A stretch of 64,000 nucleotides of DNA, taken from assembly GCF_910594005.1 (NCBI RefSeq), contig NC_057823.1, positions 100,178,015-100,242,014 on the forward strand. Reading direction: 5' to 3'. The notes under the pieces were generated by a model that saw only the letters and a program-made list of their open reading frames with translations, ran no database searches and was not told where the DNA came from. This DNA comes from Cervus elaphus (taxonomy: Eukaryota; Chordata; Mammalia; Artiodactyla; Cervidae). The stretch's first letter is position 1. Every line of letters begins with the position of its first letter. The position numbers and the translations under genes were made by a program. Shown piece after piece: positions 11,708 to 23,256 of the stretch.

Positions 11708-11890
11708 AATACAACTTTATTTTAAAATGAAGTTTATATTTGGAATAGTTTTAGAATAATATAAAAACTGAGCAGGTAACATAGAGTTCCCATATATCCT
11801 ACATTCAGATTTCCCTCTTACTAACAATTTATATTAGCATATCTGACATAAAACTATTCCAAATACAACTTTATTTTAAAATGAAGTTTA
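11708..11890. repeat. 29-base direct repeat with overlapping 17-base inverted repeat
   Basis: A perfect 29-base direct repeat (starts aatacaacttta, ends gaagttta) occupies 11708-11736 and 11862-11890. Directly inside lies a perfect 17-base inverted repeat (tatttggaatagtttta, 11737-11753, against 11849-11865), whose right arm overlaps the right direct repeat by four bases. The interior contains 'cagagttcccatat'-like sequence typical of old L1M 3' UTR. Confidence 0.85.
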
Positions 11891-12060
11891 AATATAGCAT
11901 TGTTAACAGTAGTCACATTGCTCCATTATCTGTCTAGAAATCTACGGGAAGCCTCTGACCCATAAAGATGGTATATTGTTCCATTTATTATGTCATCTTT
12001 AATTTCTTTCCACACTGTTTCTTAATATTCCAAATACAGCTGTTTAATTTCTTGGTTCTA
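11891..12060. other. Unassigned sequence
   Basis: Short AT-rich spacer between the 29-base repeat structure and the antisense L1. No gene recognised. Confidence 0.4.
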
Positions 12061-12835
12061 ATTCAGTTTGTACTTTAATGTTGCAGTTTCTCATTGCTCC
12101 TTGCTAGTATATAGACATAGATTTGATTTCTGCCTATTTGATACTGCAAACTTGATAAACTCACCTAGAAGTTTTAGAATTTTTTGTTTTACCTTTTTTT
12201 TTTAACTTTCCTTACTGTTTTTACTTGTTTTTACTGTTTTACTTTTCATTTTTTTTTTAAGATTCCATTAGATTTTCTACATAGATAATTGTGTAAAAAA
12301 GAAAACAAACAAAAAAGACAGTTCTCTATCTTACTTTCTAGTCTGTGTGCTTTTTTTCTTGTGTTACTGCACTGGATAAAACCTCCAGTAAATGTTTAAA
12401 ATAAGTGGTGCAATCAAGTATCTTTATCTCTTTTCTGATCTTAGGAAGAAAGTATTTCATCTTTTACCAATTACTGAGATGTTAATTGTAGGGTTCTTGT
12501 AGATGTTCTTCATCCAGATGTACAAGCTTCCTTTTATTCCCAGTTTGCTGACAGTTTGTACCAAGAAATAATGTGATATTTTGTCAAATGTTTTCTGATT
12601 CTACTGAGTTAATCATGGTTTTTCTTTGTTAACACAGTAAGTTACACTGAATGATTTTTTCAAGTGTTAAATCAACCTTGATTTTCCAGGGTAAATTCCA
12701 TTGACCACCATCTATTATCCTTTTTATCTTGTGTTAAATTTGATTTGCTAAAATTAATTAGAATTTTTCATCTGCGTTTCATAAAAGAGATTAGTCTATA
12801 ATATTCTTATAATATCTATGACAAGTTATGAAATC
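12061..12835 (-). mobile_element. Old L1 LINE fragment, antisense
   Basis: The minus strand corresponds to the L1 ORF2 reverse transcriptase region. On the plus strand it shows the antisense hallmarks 'aatcaaccttgattttccag', 'attatcctttttatcttgtg' and 'tttcataaaagagattagtc'. It is heavily diverged with no open frame. The left border is approximate. Confidence 0.65.
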
Positions 12836-12849
12836 AGTACTACTAGCCT

Positions 12850-13060
12850 CATGCTTGCGCTTAGCCGCTCAGTCGTGTCCAACTCTTGTGACCCCATGGA
12901 CTGTAGCCCACCAGGCTCCTCTGTCCATGGAATTTTCCAGGCAATAATTCTGGAGCAGGTTGTCATTTCCTCCTCCAGGGGGATCTTCCCAACCTATGGA
13001 TCGAACCCACGTTTCCTGTGTCTCCTACATTTCAGGCTGATTCTTTATCCACTGAGCCCT
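12850..13060 (-). mobile_element. Bov-tA SINE, minus strand
   Basis: Antisense SINE from 'cttagccgctcagtcgtgtc' to the head remnant 'tttatccactgagccc'. No clean target-site duplication is visible. Confidence 0.88.
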
Positions 13061-14095
13061 AATATTTAATTTAGAAAATTTCTCTTTCTTGAGGAAAGAA
13101 TTCAAGAAGAGTTAAAGCCAAGATTTGAGAAACATATAGTCACTAATCTGCCTACTCACGAACAACATTTTCAGTTGTCTTCAATAGTTAGTGGAAAAAG
13201 CATCTTTCCAAAGAAATACTTTTCCAAAAATTTTGTCAATTTACTATATGATAATATTTATCCAGAAATTTTACTCATTTTTTTATTATTAAGTAATTCT
13301 ACTTTGTTTTTTAAAGCCTATTACATACAAATTGGCAAGTACAGCACCACACCATTATAGAAATAGAAACTTTGTTTTTTTTTAAACTTCCCTAGGTATT
13401 TGCAATGCAGGTCCCCACTACTGGAGACTCCAAAGTAAGCTCTACTTTGAATGTGGGGGAAAAAATTTTTCCCTAGAGTCTAGGGAAAATACAATGAATG
13501 CCTTCTGTGATTTTTTTTTCAGCTTACTGAACTTCACCCTCCAATATGACAGGGGAAACATCTCTGTGTCCATCTGTTAAAGTAGCTTGCAAAATGCTTT
13601 GAAAGAAGTTTGTGATAAATGCATATATTTGTTAGCACAGTAACTGGTGTCATGCTAGAAACATTAGTTGAAGGCCTTGTCTGAGGGTTGCACGTATCAG
13701 AAAAGATAAGACGTTGTGCAAATCTCTCCATTCTGTTGCCCTCTCCTCGTATCATACGCTCAGCTGTCTGATTCCTATTCTGATTAGTTCTTGCATGGAC
13801 TGTTTTATACCCTGTAATTGTTCCTCTTTCTATCCCCTCTACATGCAATCACATATATGTCCTTTGGAGACCATCTTTTTTAAAGAACTCAAAATGGATG
13901 TTATGGTATTAACTAAACTGCTATTAACATGGAAAACGGCATTAACAGGTGTTTCCAACCCAACAGCCAGGCAATGCAGTTCCAGTATAGAAAATTTTTG
14001 CATCAGAAGTAGATAGAAGAGAGATATTTTGGGCCTTTAATGTCCCTTGAATGAAATTATGTAATTTATTTATAAACTAGTTAAGAATTTATTTT
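13061..14095. other. Unassigned sequence
   Basis: About 1 kb with no repeat I can name. The overlapping opposite-strand frames at 13534-13848 (minus, 104 codons) and 13714-14016 (plus, 100 codons) show no known domain and are probably chance. Confidence 0.45.
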
Positions 14096-14576
14096 TAGAC
14101 AGAACACTCTTTGACATAAATCTCAGCTAGATCTTTTTTGACCCACTCCTTAGAGTAATGAAAATAAAACAAAAATAACAAACAGGACCTAGTTAAACTT
14201 AAATGGTTCTGCATAGCAAAGGAAACCATGCGTAAGAGGAAAAGACAACCCTAAGAATGGGAGAAAATATTTGCAAATTAAGCAACTGACAAAGGATTAA
14301 TCTTCAAAATATACAAACGTCATGCAACTCAATATCAAAAAACAATGGGTGGAAGACCTAAATAGACATTTCTCCAAAGACATACAGATGGCCAACAAAC
14401 AAAACAAACAACATCACTAGTTCTTGGAGAAATGCAAATCAAAACTCTCATACCTGTTAGAATGGCCATCATTTAAAAAATCTACAAACAATAAATGCTT
14501 GTGGGGGTGTGGCAAAAAGAGAATCCTCTTGCACTGTTGGTAGGAATGTACATTGATATGGCCATGATGGAGAACA

Positions 14577-14775
14577 GTGTGGAAGTTCCTTAAAAATCTA
14601 GAAACAGAACTGCCATATAACCCAGCGATCACTCTACTGGGCATATACCCAGAGAAAAACATAGTTCAAAAAGACGCATGCACCCTAATGTTCAGTGAAG
14701 TACTGTTTATAATAACCAGGACATGGAAACAGCCTAAATGTCCATCAACAGAAGAATGGATAAAGAAGATGTGGT
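14577..14775 (+). pseudogene. L1 ORF2 C-terminal fragment
   Basis: An open stretch with the conserved L1 ORF2 tail residues (YNPAITLLGIYPEKN, RTWKQPKCPSTEEWIKKMW). The frame then runs into the microsatellite and encodes meaningless His-Thr-Leu-Ser repeats. Confidence 0.85.
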
Positions 14776-14914
14776 GTGTGTACACATACACACACACACA
14801 CACTCACACATACACTCACACACACACTCACACACACACACTTTCTCACACTCTCTCACTCACACACACACACTCTCTCACACTCACACACACACACTCT
14901 CTCTCACACTCTCT

Positions 14915-14969
<55 letters not shown>
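14772..14969 (+). repeat. Compound (CA)n/(CT)n microsatellite
   Basis: About 200 bases of alternating CA runs interrupted by CACACT and CTCT blocks, ending in a long uninterrupted CA run at about 14923-14967. It sits inside the L1. CA runs of this length are usually polymorphic and can adopt Z-DNA. Confidence 0.97.
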
Positions 14970-14970
<1 letters not shown>

Positions 14971-15440
14971 GAATATTACTCAGCCATAAAAAAGGAACGA
15001 AAGTGGATCACTTGAAGAGATACAGATGGACCGAGAGACTGTCATACAGTGAAGTAAGTCAGAAAGAGGAAAACAAATACTGTATGTTAACACATAAATG
15101 TGGAATCTAGAAAAGTGGTATAGATGATCTTATTTGCAAAACAGAAACAGACACAGATGTAGAGAAAAAATGTGTGGACACCAAGGGAGGAAGTGGGGAG
15201 TGGGATGGATTGGGAGACTGAGATTGATGTATATACACTACCATGTATAAAACGGATAACTAATGAGCATCTACTATGTGGCTCAGACCTCTACTCAGCG
15301 CTTTGTGGTGACTTAAATGGGAAGGAAATCCAAAAAAGGGGGTGGGGAGTATATGCATACATATAGCTGATTCATTTTACTACACAGTAGAAAATAATAC
15401 AACATTATTAGCAACTACGCTCCAATAAAAATTAATTTAA

Positions 15441-16128
15441 AAGAACTTTTCCTCTGTTCAAAAACTGGATGCCACTCGGTAGGCTCTGCTGATACAATGA
15501 TGAATAATGGTGAAAAAAAACAGGGTTTCCACCAGAAGCCCAAAATTAATGTGCAGAGATACACAGTGAACAAACAGACAGAATACAATAAATTCACAAT
15601 GTGGATTGTGGCATAATGAAATAAACAGACACATGGGCAAAAGCTGGAGTGTGTGAATTAAATAAAGCAGTCAAGGAAGTTAATACCTAAGAATATATTT
15701 GAGCTGAAACAATAAGTTAGCTATTCTAATGATTTTACATGCAGTCCCCTTCCTTTTTACTTGTCGCAAATTCCACCCAATACGTTTCTCATTCATCCAG
15801 TCATTAAATATCTGTTAAACAGTACCCTGAACAGAATACAATATTGATTTGACTCAAATAGCAGAGAAGGGGGAGTGTAATCAAATACCACTTTTTAAAA
15901 ACTTTCTGACATATAAACAAATGAGCCTTAAGTTCTTTGTCTCAGAGCCTGGTCTTTCAACACTCTATCTTCTTTTTTAGAAACAGAATATCCTATTTTC
16001 AGGTACTTCTATCCAGTCTACATTATTTATTCCAATCATTAATAATGCACTTTTGTAGTTAATAGCAGGTGTTCTTAACTTATGATGTCTCTCAGACTCT
16101 TAAGGGTCTTGTTAAAAAAGAAAGGGTT
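15441..16128. other. Unassigned sequence
   Basis: No gene or clearly named repeat. The part at about 15780-15860 ('tcattcatccagtcattaaa') is faintly MIR-like. Confidence 0.4.
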
Positions 16129-16345
16129 TAGGGACTTCCCTGGGGCTCCAGTGGCTACAGCTCATCGATCCCAATTCTGGGGACCCAGGTTCAATCCCTG
16201 GTCTGGGAACTAGGTCCCACATGCCACAACTAAAGAGCCCATAAACTGCAATGAAGATGGAAGATCCCATGTGCTGCAATTAAGGTACAGTGCAGCCAAA
16301 TAAATAAGTAAATGAAAATAAACATTACAAAAAAGAAAAAAAAAA
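16129..16345 (+). mobile_element. CHR-type artiodactyl tRNA SINE
   Basis: Head 'gggacttccctggggctcca', B-box-like 'aggttcaatccctgg', then 'gggaactaggtcccacatgc' and an A-rich tail ending in a run of A. This is the older artiodactyl/cetacean tRNA-derived SINE group, distinct from Bov-tA. It is diverged. Confidence 0.75.
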
Positions 16346-17954
16346 GATGCTATTTTGGTAGGTTTTGAATGTAACTAAAGAAGATGCTGTTTCCACAAAC
16401 ACCACAGGGGATTCTGATGTAGGGTGTCCTCAGAAAATACATTAATAAAAAGTGGTCATATCATCTTTCACATGACTATATATAATTATTATTTTGCTGT
16501 CTTGATATCAAAATTTCAAAGAACTTCTACTGGAAGCCAATCTATAACTTTATCTCTTTTTAATTTTATTACTGTAATTCTTAAGACCATGCCTCATCTC
16601 CAAATTCCTTGAGGGAACCTGAATCTCCAAATATACACAGTGCACATCCTATGTGAGCATCCGAAGCTCCCTTCTGAACAAAGGCACACGTGTCTGGGTG
16701 TCAATGTCTGGTTCTTTGCTTGATCCTCGTCTTCACACATTGCCTTTTCAAATGTGCATTATACATTTCTATTCGTATATGAAATTTTTCTGATTACTGT
16801 GGCTCTAAGTCCCGACTACTTGGTAAAAGACTTCAGACCGTGGCCAAACCTTCCTCTGTATTCTCAGAGTAACTAGTGGATACTCCAAAATGGTATACAG
16901 CACATTTCTTTCTTTTTTCCTCTTTCCCTCTAACAGACATAATAATGTGAACTCATGTGCATAAAACAGGAAAATCAATTATTTGAAAGAAGAATGAGAG
17001 AGGGAAAAATGAGTACAAGGTAAAGCAACCAGCCCAGACTAAGCAGGTTGTCTTGGTAACGGTAGATTCAAGATCTTTGTTCTTTTAGAGATAGACTTTT
17101 CTCTGATATTTACATTATAGAGCACCATCTAGTGGCTTTAGCGCAAATTCCAACAATCCACACTTGCATGCTCAATTTTCAATCAAAATTAAAATGATAG
17201 TTTTTTTTTTCTGTTGGATGCAACACTCTAGTTATGAAATACATGTTTTAGAGACTCAGTAACATAGTCATAAATTATTTTATGTGCATGTGCAGACTTC
17301 ACATTTGGAAGATTTATACTTATTATAATTTATTTATAAAAGATTATAATTTTCTCTGCAGAGTTTAAAAAATGATTGTTAGAAAGACTAATCATAGCAT
17401 TTGTTTAAAACTTTTGAAGAATATGAGCATTATATGTATATTTACATGTATGTTTTCATATGTTTGTATTTAAAATGTGTAAAATTATAAGTGTATGGCA
17501 ACTATAATAACATCGCAAGAGCTCCATTCATAAAAAGTGCCCATTTTGATCAATTTATATTACAGAGAAAGAAACAAAGAAAAAACTTAGAGAAAAATTC
17601 TTTAGTCTGTAGAAATCTGGGTACATTTGTGAGGGAGACAGAGATTCAGCCCCATGATTACTTGTTTTTGGCTTCATGCTAATAAAACTCAGCATGGTTT
17701 AGGTGTCAGCTACTCAGTCATATATATTATGGCAAATCATATTCAAAGTAAAAACGTATGTTTCACAAATATACTCACAACAAAAATTTAGCTAAGATTA
17801 TTCATTTTTGTTATTCAATTTAAAAAGAGTAAAAGCTATCTTTTGAAGCCTATGTAAATTAGGTATATGCCAATAGAATAAAGCTTTCTTAAAGTTCCGG
17901 GGTGATTTTCAGCTTTTATATTTTATAGTCTTGTATTTTAAGAAATAGCTGTTT
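16346..17954. other. Unassigned AT-rich sequence
   Basis: About 1.6 kb without recognisable repeats or coding frames. It contains one CTCF-like motif (17118-17140, listed separately). Confidence 0.45.
17118..17140 (-). promoter_or_regulatory. CTCF-like motif
   Basis: The core 'gcaccatctagtggc' resembles the reverse complement of the CTCF consensus (CCACNAGGGGGCGC-type), with several mismatches but the spaced CCA...AGTGG retained. It lies outside recognisable repeats. Sequence alone cannot show binding. Confidence 0.3.
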
Positions 17955-18053
17955 TTTCATCAAAAAAGTCTACAAACAACAAATGCTAGAGAGAATGTAA
18001 ACAGAACCAACTCTCTGACACTGTTGGTAAGAATGTAAATTGATACAGCTTCT

Positions 18054-18296
18054 ATGGAAAACAGTATGGAAGTTCCTAAAAAACTAAAAATAGAACTACT
18101 ATATGACTCAACAATTCCACTCCTGGGCACATATCCAGAGAAAACCATAATTCAAAATGATACATGCACCCCAGTGTTCATTGCAGCACTATTTACAATA
18201 GCTAGGACATGGAAGCAACCTAAAGGTCCATCAGCAGAAGAATGGATAAAGAAGATGTGGTACATGTATACACAATGGAATAGTACTCAGCCATAA
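18054..18296 (+). pseudogene. L1 ORF2 C-terminal fragment
   Basis: An 80-codon open stretch with the conserved tail of L1 ORF2 (for example YPEKTIIQNDTCTPVFIAAL, then RTWKQPKGPSAEEWIKKMW). The start codon is internal to the element; it is not a gene. Confidence 0.87.
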
Positions 18297-18668
18297 AAGG
18301 AACAAAATCATGTCGGTGCAGAGATGTGGAGGAACCTAAAGACTGTCATACAGAGTACAGTAAGTCATAAAAACAAATATCATACATTTAATGCATATGT
18401 GTGGAATCTAGAAAAATGGTATGGATGATCTTATTTGCAAAGCAGAAATAAAGACATGGAGAACAAACATACAGATACCCAGGAGGAAAGAGGTGGTGGG
18501 ATAAATTTGGAGATTGGGATTGGCATATATACACTTGATACTATTTATAAAATACATAACTAATGAGAATACATTAGTTATGTGTTGTATGGGAGTAATT
18601 ATGTAGTATGGGAACTCTACTTAATGTGCTGTGGAGACCTAGCTGGGAAGGAAATCCAAAAAAGTGTG

Positions 18669-18713
18669 AGATATATATATATATCTATATGTAGATAGAT
18701 AGATAGATAGCTA
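18669..18713 (+). repeat. (AT)n and (TAGA)n microsatellite
   Basis: A short alternating AT run followed by five TAGA-type units inside the L1 3' UTR. Confidence 0.9.
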
Positions 18714-18795
18714 GCTGATTCACTTTGCTGTATAGCAGATATTAACCCAACATTGTAAAGCAAGTATATTCCAATAAAAATTGATTTTAAAAAAG

Positions 18796-20599
18796 AAATT
18801 TCAGTTTCCAAGCCTATGTTATGTATCCAGACACCAGGCTGAAGGAAAGCTAACAAGAGCCAGAATGAAAGAGGTTTGCAAATTTCATTTACACAAACAT
18901 CAAGGTTTCAAAGACGCCAATAGGTTTGTGGCAGTTTTCCAGGCGATTTTCTCTTCCTGGAGTGTCCATTTCACTATCTTCCCTTCCACGTCCCAGATAA
19001 CTCTCTCCCATCCCCTAAGACTTAGCTCAAGAATAACCTTAAAGAAAAAGGCTTTTTTTTTTTTTTTTTTTTGGCAGTTAACCTAATTGACCAAAGAGGA
19101 AAATTTCTTTGAAAAAATGTCTTTTTAACTCAGACAGGAATGACTAGATAAAATAAGACCTGCAGAGATCAGGAGAAATTGTGTTTCAGAGGGAGCAAAG
19201 ATCACGTGAAAGGGCAGTGAAGCCAGCCTGAATGTGGCAGCTTTGAAGGAAAGAAGAAAGGGCAGTGGGACTGGAGTGGGCGGAGAGGAGGGAGGAAGGA
19301 GAAGTCGGCAGAGACCAGTCATTCAGGGCTTTACAGTTCAAGGTAAAGGCTGGAATTTCATTTTAATTGTAAAAGTGGAGGGGGACATATTGGAGCAGAA
19401 ATACAAATGTAAAGCATCCCTGCATTATAGAGAAGAGACTGTACAGGACCAAGGGTGCAAATACAAAGAGCAATCATGAGGCCCTTGCAACGGACGGAGA
19501 GAAATGCGCTCAAGTCTCGGACGACGGAGGCAGGAATGAAGATGAACAGACCCAAATCGCTTGAAGATGCTCTCTGAACTCAGAGTCAACAGGCCCATGG
19601 AAGGCTGCCACATGGAGAAAGAGACAAAGAAGAGTCACTGGGATGAGGCTGGGAACTTCCACCTGAGCAACTGGGTAGACGGGTTTGCCTACTGAATTGC
19701 TACTGGTGAAATGAATTTCTGTTTTAAGGCAAGACAAATCAGATTTAAACATAAAATATTTTCTCTGCATGTTTGGGCCACACCTCTCTCCCCTCCAATG
19801 TGCATTGTGCATCTGGATTATGTGTTAACCAGACCTACCCAACAGCAGAAACACTTCCTCAATCATAAAGATTAATTTTTCTTCTTCTGGTTCCAGCCAT
19901 GTAACTCAGAAAATACCATTCCTTTCTCATGATGACCCTCCACTCACCTTGCACATGCAGACATCCTTGGTTAACGTTCCAATATATCATTTACCTTAAA
20001 GACAGTGACTGTGTAGAACAGACTGGATCAGATGACCTGCAGCGGTCCTGGGCCGCACCTAATGGAAGCCCTTAGCTTAAGTACCTACTATGAGCTTATT
20101 AATATGACTAGTTATATTAATTACACTCTATTTTACAAGATTGTTTTTTATATTACCAAACGTGTAACTCAGCCTCAGATGGAATTATTGATGGTTATGT
20201 GATTTGTAATGATTGGCCAAATATGCAGTCCTATAAGATCAACGATTTTAAACTGTAACTCTAAATAAGGGAAGAAGTGACAATAAGGAACCATTTCCTT
20301 GACTGGAACAGATTAGTAAGACCTGTGGTCCAGAGGATTTTGGTTACTGTTAACAGGGCCTGGTCTAATAATACCACATTGAGTCGCCGATCAGCAAAAT
20401 CCTCACCTGACCTGGGAACGTGCCTTCCTGGTGCCAGCATTGGGAAGGGCCAGCTTGGTCACAAAATGCCTTCCAAACCTTGGTCCAAATTAAGACCGAA
20501 AGGAAGGGGATTGTAAAATGAGCAATGTTTCTCACCAGTAGTTAGGTCTTGAGGGTAGAGCACTCATAATGGGATCAGTGCCTCAGGCCAGAGAGCTAG
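18796..20599. other. Unassigned sequence with old-repeat traces
   Basis: About 1.8 kb. It has a T-run at 19051-19072. The part at about 19150-19360 ('ggcagctttgaaggaaagaa', 'gggctttacagttcaaggta') resembles a decayed mammalian-wide repeat I cannot name. Overlapping frames on both strands around 19358-19812 (up to 100 codons) show no known domain. Confidence 0.4.
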
Positions 20600-20796
20600 C
20601 TGGCCCTCTTTCCACCTTTGAAGACACAGCAAGAAGACAGCTGACTCTAAACCAGAAGGTGGGCTCTCACCAAAAACCCACCATGCTAGCTGACTGACCT
20701 CAGAATTCTAGCCTGAGAAATAAGCTTTTTTTTTTTTTTGGTTTAAGCAACCCAGTCTATGATAATTTGTTATAGCAACCAGAGCTGACTCAGAAA
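20600..20796 (+). repeat. MLT1-type LTR remnant (ERVL-MaLR)
   Basis: Contains the 3' half typical of MLT1 LTRs: 'ctttgaagacacagcaagaa', 'ctctcaccaaaaacccacca', 'tctagcctgagaaataagc', 'aagcaacccagtctatgat' and 'gttatagcaaccagagctga'. It is an ancient solitary LTR; the usual AATAAA has become a diverged aataagc followed by a T-run. No retroviral genes are adjacent. Confidence 0.8.
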
Positions 20797-20940
20797 ATTC
20801 TAATTTCATTTATAACCTACATAAAAATTACAAGAAAAATAACACAAGAAACAACTCACAATCCTCAAGGAAAAAACCAAGACGCATACTCAAAAACGTC
20901 TTTCTATACCCAGGGCCAGATGACTTCACAGGTGAATTCT

Positions 20941-21177
20941 ACCAAATGTTGTGTTGTTGTTTAGTCGCCAAGTCATGTCTGACTCTTCTGCAACCCTATG
21001 AACTGTACCCTTCAGGTTCCTCTGTCCATGGGATTTCCCAGGCAAGAATATTGGAATGGGTTGCCATTTCCTTCTCCAGGGGATCTTCCTGACTCAGGGA
21101 TTGAACCTGTGTCTCCTGCGTCCCCTGCACTGACAGATTCATTACCACTGAACCACCAGGGAAGCCCACCAAATGTT
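20941..21177 (-). mobile_element. Bov-tA SINE inside L1, 10-base TSD
   Basis: The antisense SINE at 20951-21167 starts 'gtgttgttgtttagtcgcca' and ends with the tRNA-like head ('ccactgaaccaccagggaag'). The perfect direct repeat accaaatgtt at 20941-20950 and 21168-21177 brackets it, and L1 continues in register on the right. Confidence 0.93.
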
Positions 21178-21469
21178 TAGAGAAGAGCTAATACCTATTC
21201 TGTTCAAACTCTTCCAAAACATTGCAGAGGAAGGAAAACTCTCAAACTCATTCTATGAGGACAGCATCACCCTGATACCAAAACCAGACAAAGACACCAT
21301 AAAAAAAGAATACTACATACTAATATCACTGATGAACATAGATGCAAAAATTCTCAACAAAATTCTAGCAAACAGAATCCAACAACACATTAAAAGGATC
21401 ATACACCATGATCAAGTGGGGTTTATCCCAGGGATGCAAGGATTCTCCAATATATGTGAATCAATGTGA
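21173..21469 (+). pseudogene. L1 ORF2 reverse transcriptase fragment
   Basis: A 98-codon stretch of the N-terminal reverse transcriptase region, with 'LIPKPDKD', 'LMNIDAKILNKILANRIQQH' and 'HHDQVGFIPGMQG'. The start codon lies in the duplicated target site of the adjacent SINE. A frameshift ends it before the catalytic box. Confidence 0.88.
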
Positions 21470-21789
21470 TGCCCTATATTAGCAAATTGAAATATAAAAA
21501 CCATATGATCATCTCATGAGATGCAGAGAAAGCTTCCCTCAAAATTCAATGTCCATTTATGATAAAAACTCTCCAGAAATCAGTTAGAAGAAACTTACCT
21601 CAACATAATAAAAGCCATATATGACAAACCCACAGCAAACATTATTCTCAATGGTGAGAAACTGAAGGCATTTCCTCTAAGATCAGGAACAAGGCAAGAG
21701 TGCCCTGCTCTTGTCACTAGTATTCAACACAGTTGTGGAAGTCCTAGCCATGGAAATCAGAATACCAAAAGAGAGAAAGGAATCCAGAT

Positions 21790-22033
21790 TGGAAAAGAAA
21801 AAGTAAAACTCTCACTTTCTGCAGATGGCATGATAGTATACATAGAAGATCCTAAAGATGCCACCAGAAAATTACTAGAGCTAATCAATGAATTTAGTAA
21901 AGTTGCAGGATATAAAATTAATACACAGAAGTCTTTTGTATTCTTATACATTAGCAATGAAAAATCAGAAAGAGAAATTAAGGAAACAACCCCACTTATC
22001 ACTGCAACGAAAAGAATAAAATACCAGGAATAA
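21790..22033 (+). pseudogene. L1 ORF2 fragment spanning the dead catalytic box
   Basis: In the frame of the open stretch at 21830-22033 the preceding codons read SLSADGMIVYI where an active L1 has FADD, so both the phenylalanine and the second aspartate are lost. The frame then continues with typical ORF2 residues (LINEFSKVAGYKINTQKS). Confidence 0.82.
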
Positions 22034-22296
22034 ACCTACCTAGAGAGACAAAAGAGCAGTATGCAGAAAACTATAAGACACTGATGAAGAAATCAAAGAC
22101 GACACAAACAGATGGAGAGATATACCATGTTCTTGGACTGGAAGACTCAATATTGTGAAAATGACTACTACGCAAAGCAATCTACAGATTCAATGCAATC
22201 CCTATCAAACTACCAATTGCATTTTTCTCAGAACTAGAACAAAAAAATCCACAATGTGTATGGAAACACAAAAGATTCTAAATAGACAAAACAATC

Positions 22297-22479
22297 TTGA
22301 GAGAGAAAAGTAAAGCTGGCAGAATCGACCTTCCTGATTTCAGACTGTATTATAAGTCAAGACAGCATGGTGCTGGCACAAAATGGAAATATAGACCAGT
22401 GGAAAAAGAAAGTGCGGAGAAGAACCCATGCGCCTATGAGCACCTTATGTTTGACAAAGGAGGCAAGAATATACAGTAG
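22297..22479 (+). pseudogene. L1 ORF2 middle fragment
   Basis: A 60-codon stretch with the L1 ORF2 residues 'LPDFRLYY', then diverged sequence. Another surviving piece of the broken frame of the surrounding L1. Confidence 0.75.
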
Positions 22480-22835
22480 AGGAAAGAGAGCCACTTCCAT
22501 AAGTCTTGCTGGGAAAACTGGACGGCTTGTGTGAAAGAATGAAATTATAACACTTGCTAACACCATATGCAAAAATAAACTCAAAATGGATTAAAGACTT
22601 AAATGTAAGGCCAGAAACTATACAGCTATTAGAAGAAAACATTGTACAGTCTTTGACAAAAGTCACAAAAAGATCCTCTTTGACCCACCTCCTAGCATAA
22701 TGGAAATAAAAATAAAAATAAACAAATAGGACCTAATTAAACTTAAAAGCTTTCGTACAGCAAAGGAAACCATCAACAGGATGAAAAGACAATCCTCGGA
22801 ATGGGAGAAAATAACTTCAAATGAAGGAGGGAGGA

Positions 22836-22881
22836 GATATATATATATAGATATATACACACACATACACACACACACACA
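22836..22881 (+). repeat. (TA)n/(CA)n microsatellite at L1-BovB junction
   Basis: An alternating TA run followed by a CA run, lying exactly between the end of the L1 segment and the start of the antisense BovB. A similar TA-rich stretch marks the other BovB border near 24301. Confidence 0.92.
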
Positions 22882-23256
22882 TCAGTTTAGTTCACTTGCT
22901 CAGTCGCGTCCTACTCTTTGCAACCCCATGGACTGCAGCCCGCCAGGCTTCCCTGTCCATCACCAACTCCTGGAGCTTGTTCAGACTCACACCCATCAAG
23001 TCAGTGATGCCATCCATCTTGTCCTCTGTCATCCCCTTCTACTCCCACCTTCAATCTTTCCCAGTATCAGGGTCTTTTCCAATGAGTCCCTTCTTCACAT
23101 CAGGTGGCCAAAGTATTGGAGTTTCAGCTTTAGCATCAGTCCTTCCAGTGAATATTCAGGACTTGTTTCCTTTAGGATGGACTGGTTGGACCTCCTTGCA
23201 GGCCAAGGGTCTCTCAAGAGTCTTCTCCAGCACCACAGTTAAAAAGCATCAATTCC

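Larger units (their letters stand above)
14096..15440 (+). mobile_element. L1 LINE 3' part with internal microsatellite
   Basis: Sense L1 from the ORF2 C-terminal half ('agacagaacactctttgaca') to the 3' end ('caataaaaattaatttaaaa'). A long CA/CT-rich microsatellite has expanded at 14772-14969, where a normal copy has only a short tacatatata-type stretch before 'tggaatattactcagcc'. Confidence 0.87.
17955..18795 (+). mobile_element. L1 LINE 3' end
   Basis: Sense L1 from ORF2 ('aaaagtctacaaacaacaaa') to the 3' terminus ('ccaataaaaattgatttt'). It includes an ATAT/TAGA microsatellite in the 3' UTR at 18669-18713. Confidence 0.88.
20860..22835 (+). mobile_element. L1 LINE, ORF2 region, interrupted by a SINE
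   Basis: Sense L1 covering the reverse transcriptase and following part of ORF2 ('ccagatgacttcacaggtga' onward to 'atgggagaaaataacttcaa'). It is interrupted by a Bov-tA at 20951-21167. It ends abruptly at a TA/CA microsatellite, and a BovB follows. An L1 3' terminus in the same orientation appears at 24301-24420. Confidence 0.87.

Noticed and set aside
14738..15110. Frames of 79-177 codons rich in His-Thr-Leu-Ser
   Set aside because: They are translations of the CA/CT microsatellite inside an L1, open in all three frames for compositional reasons.
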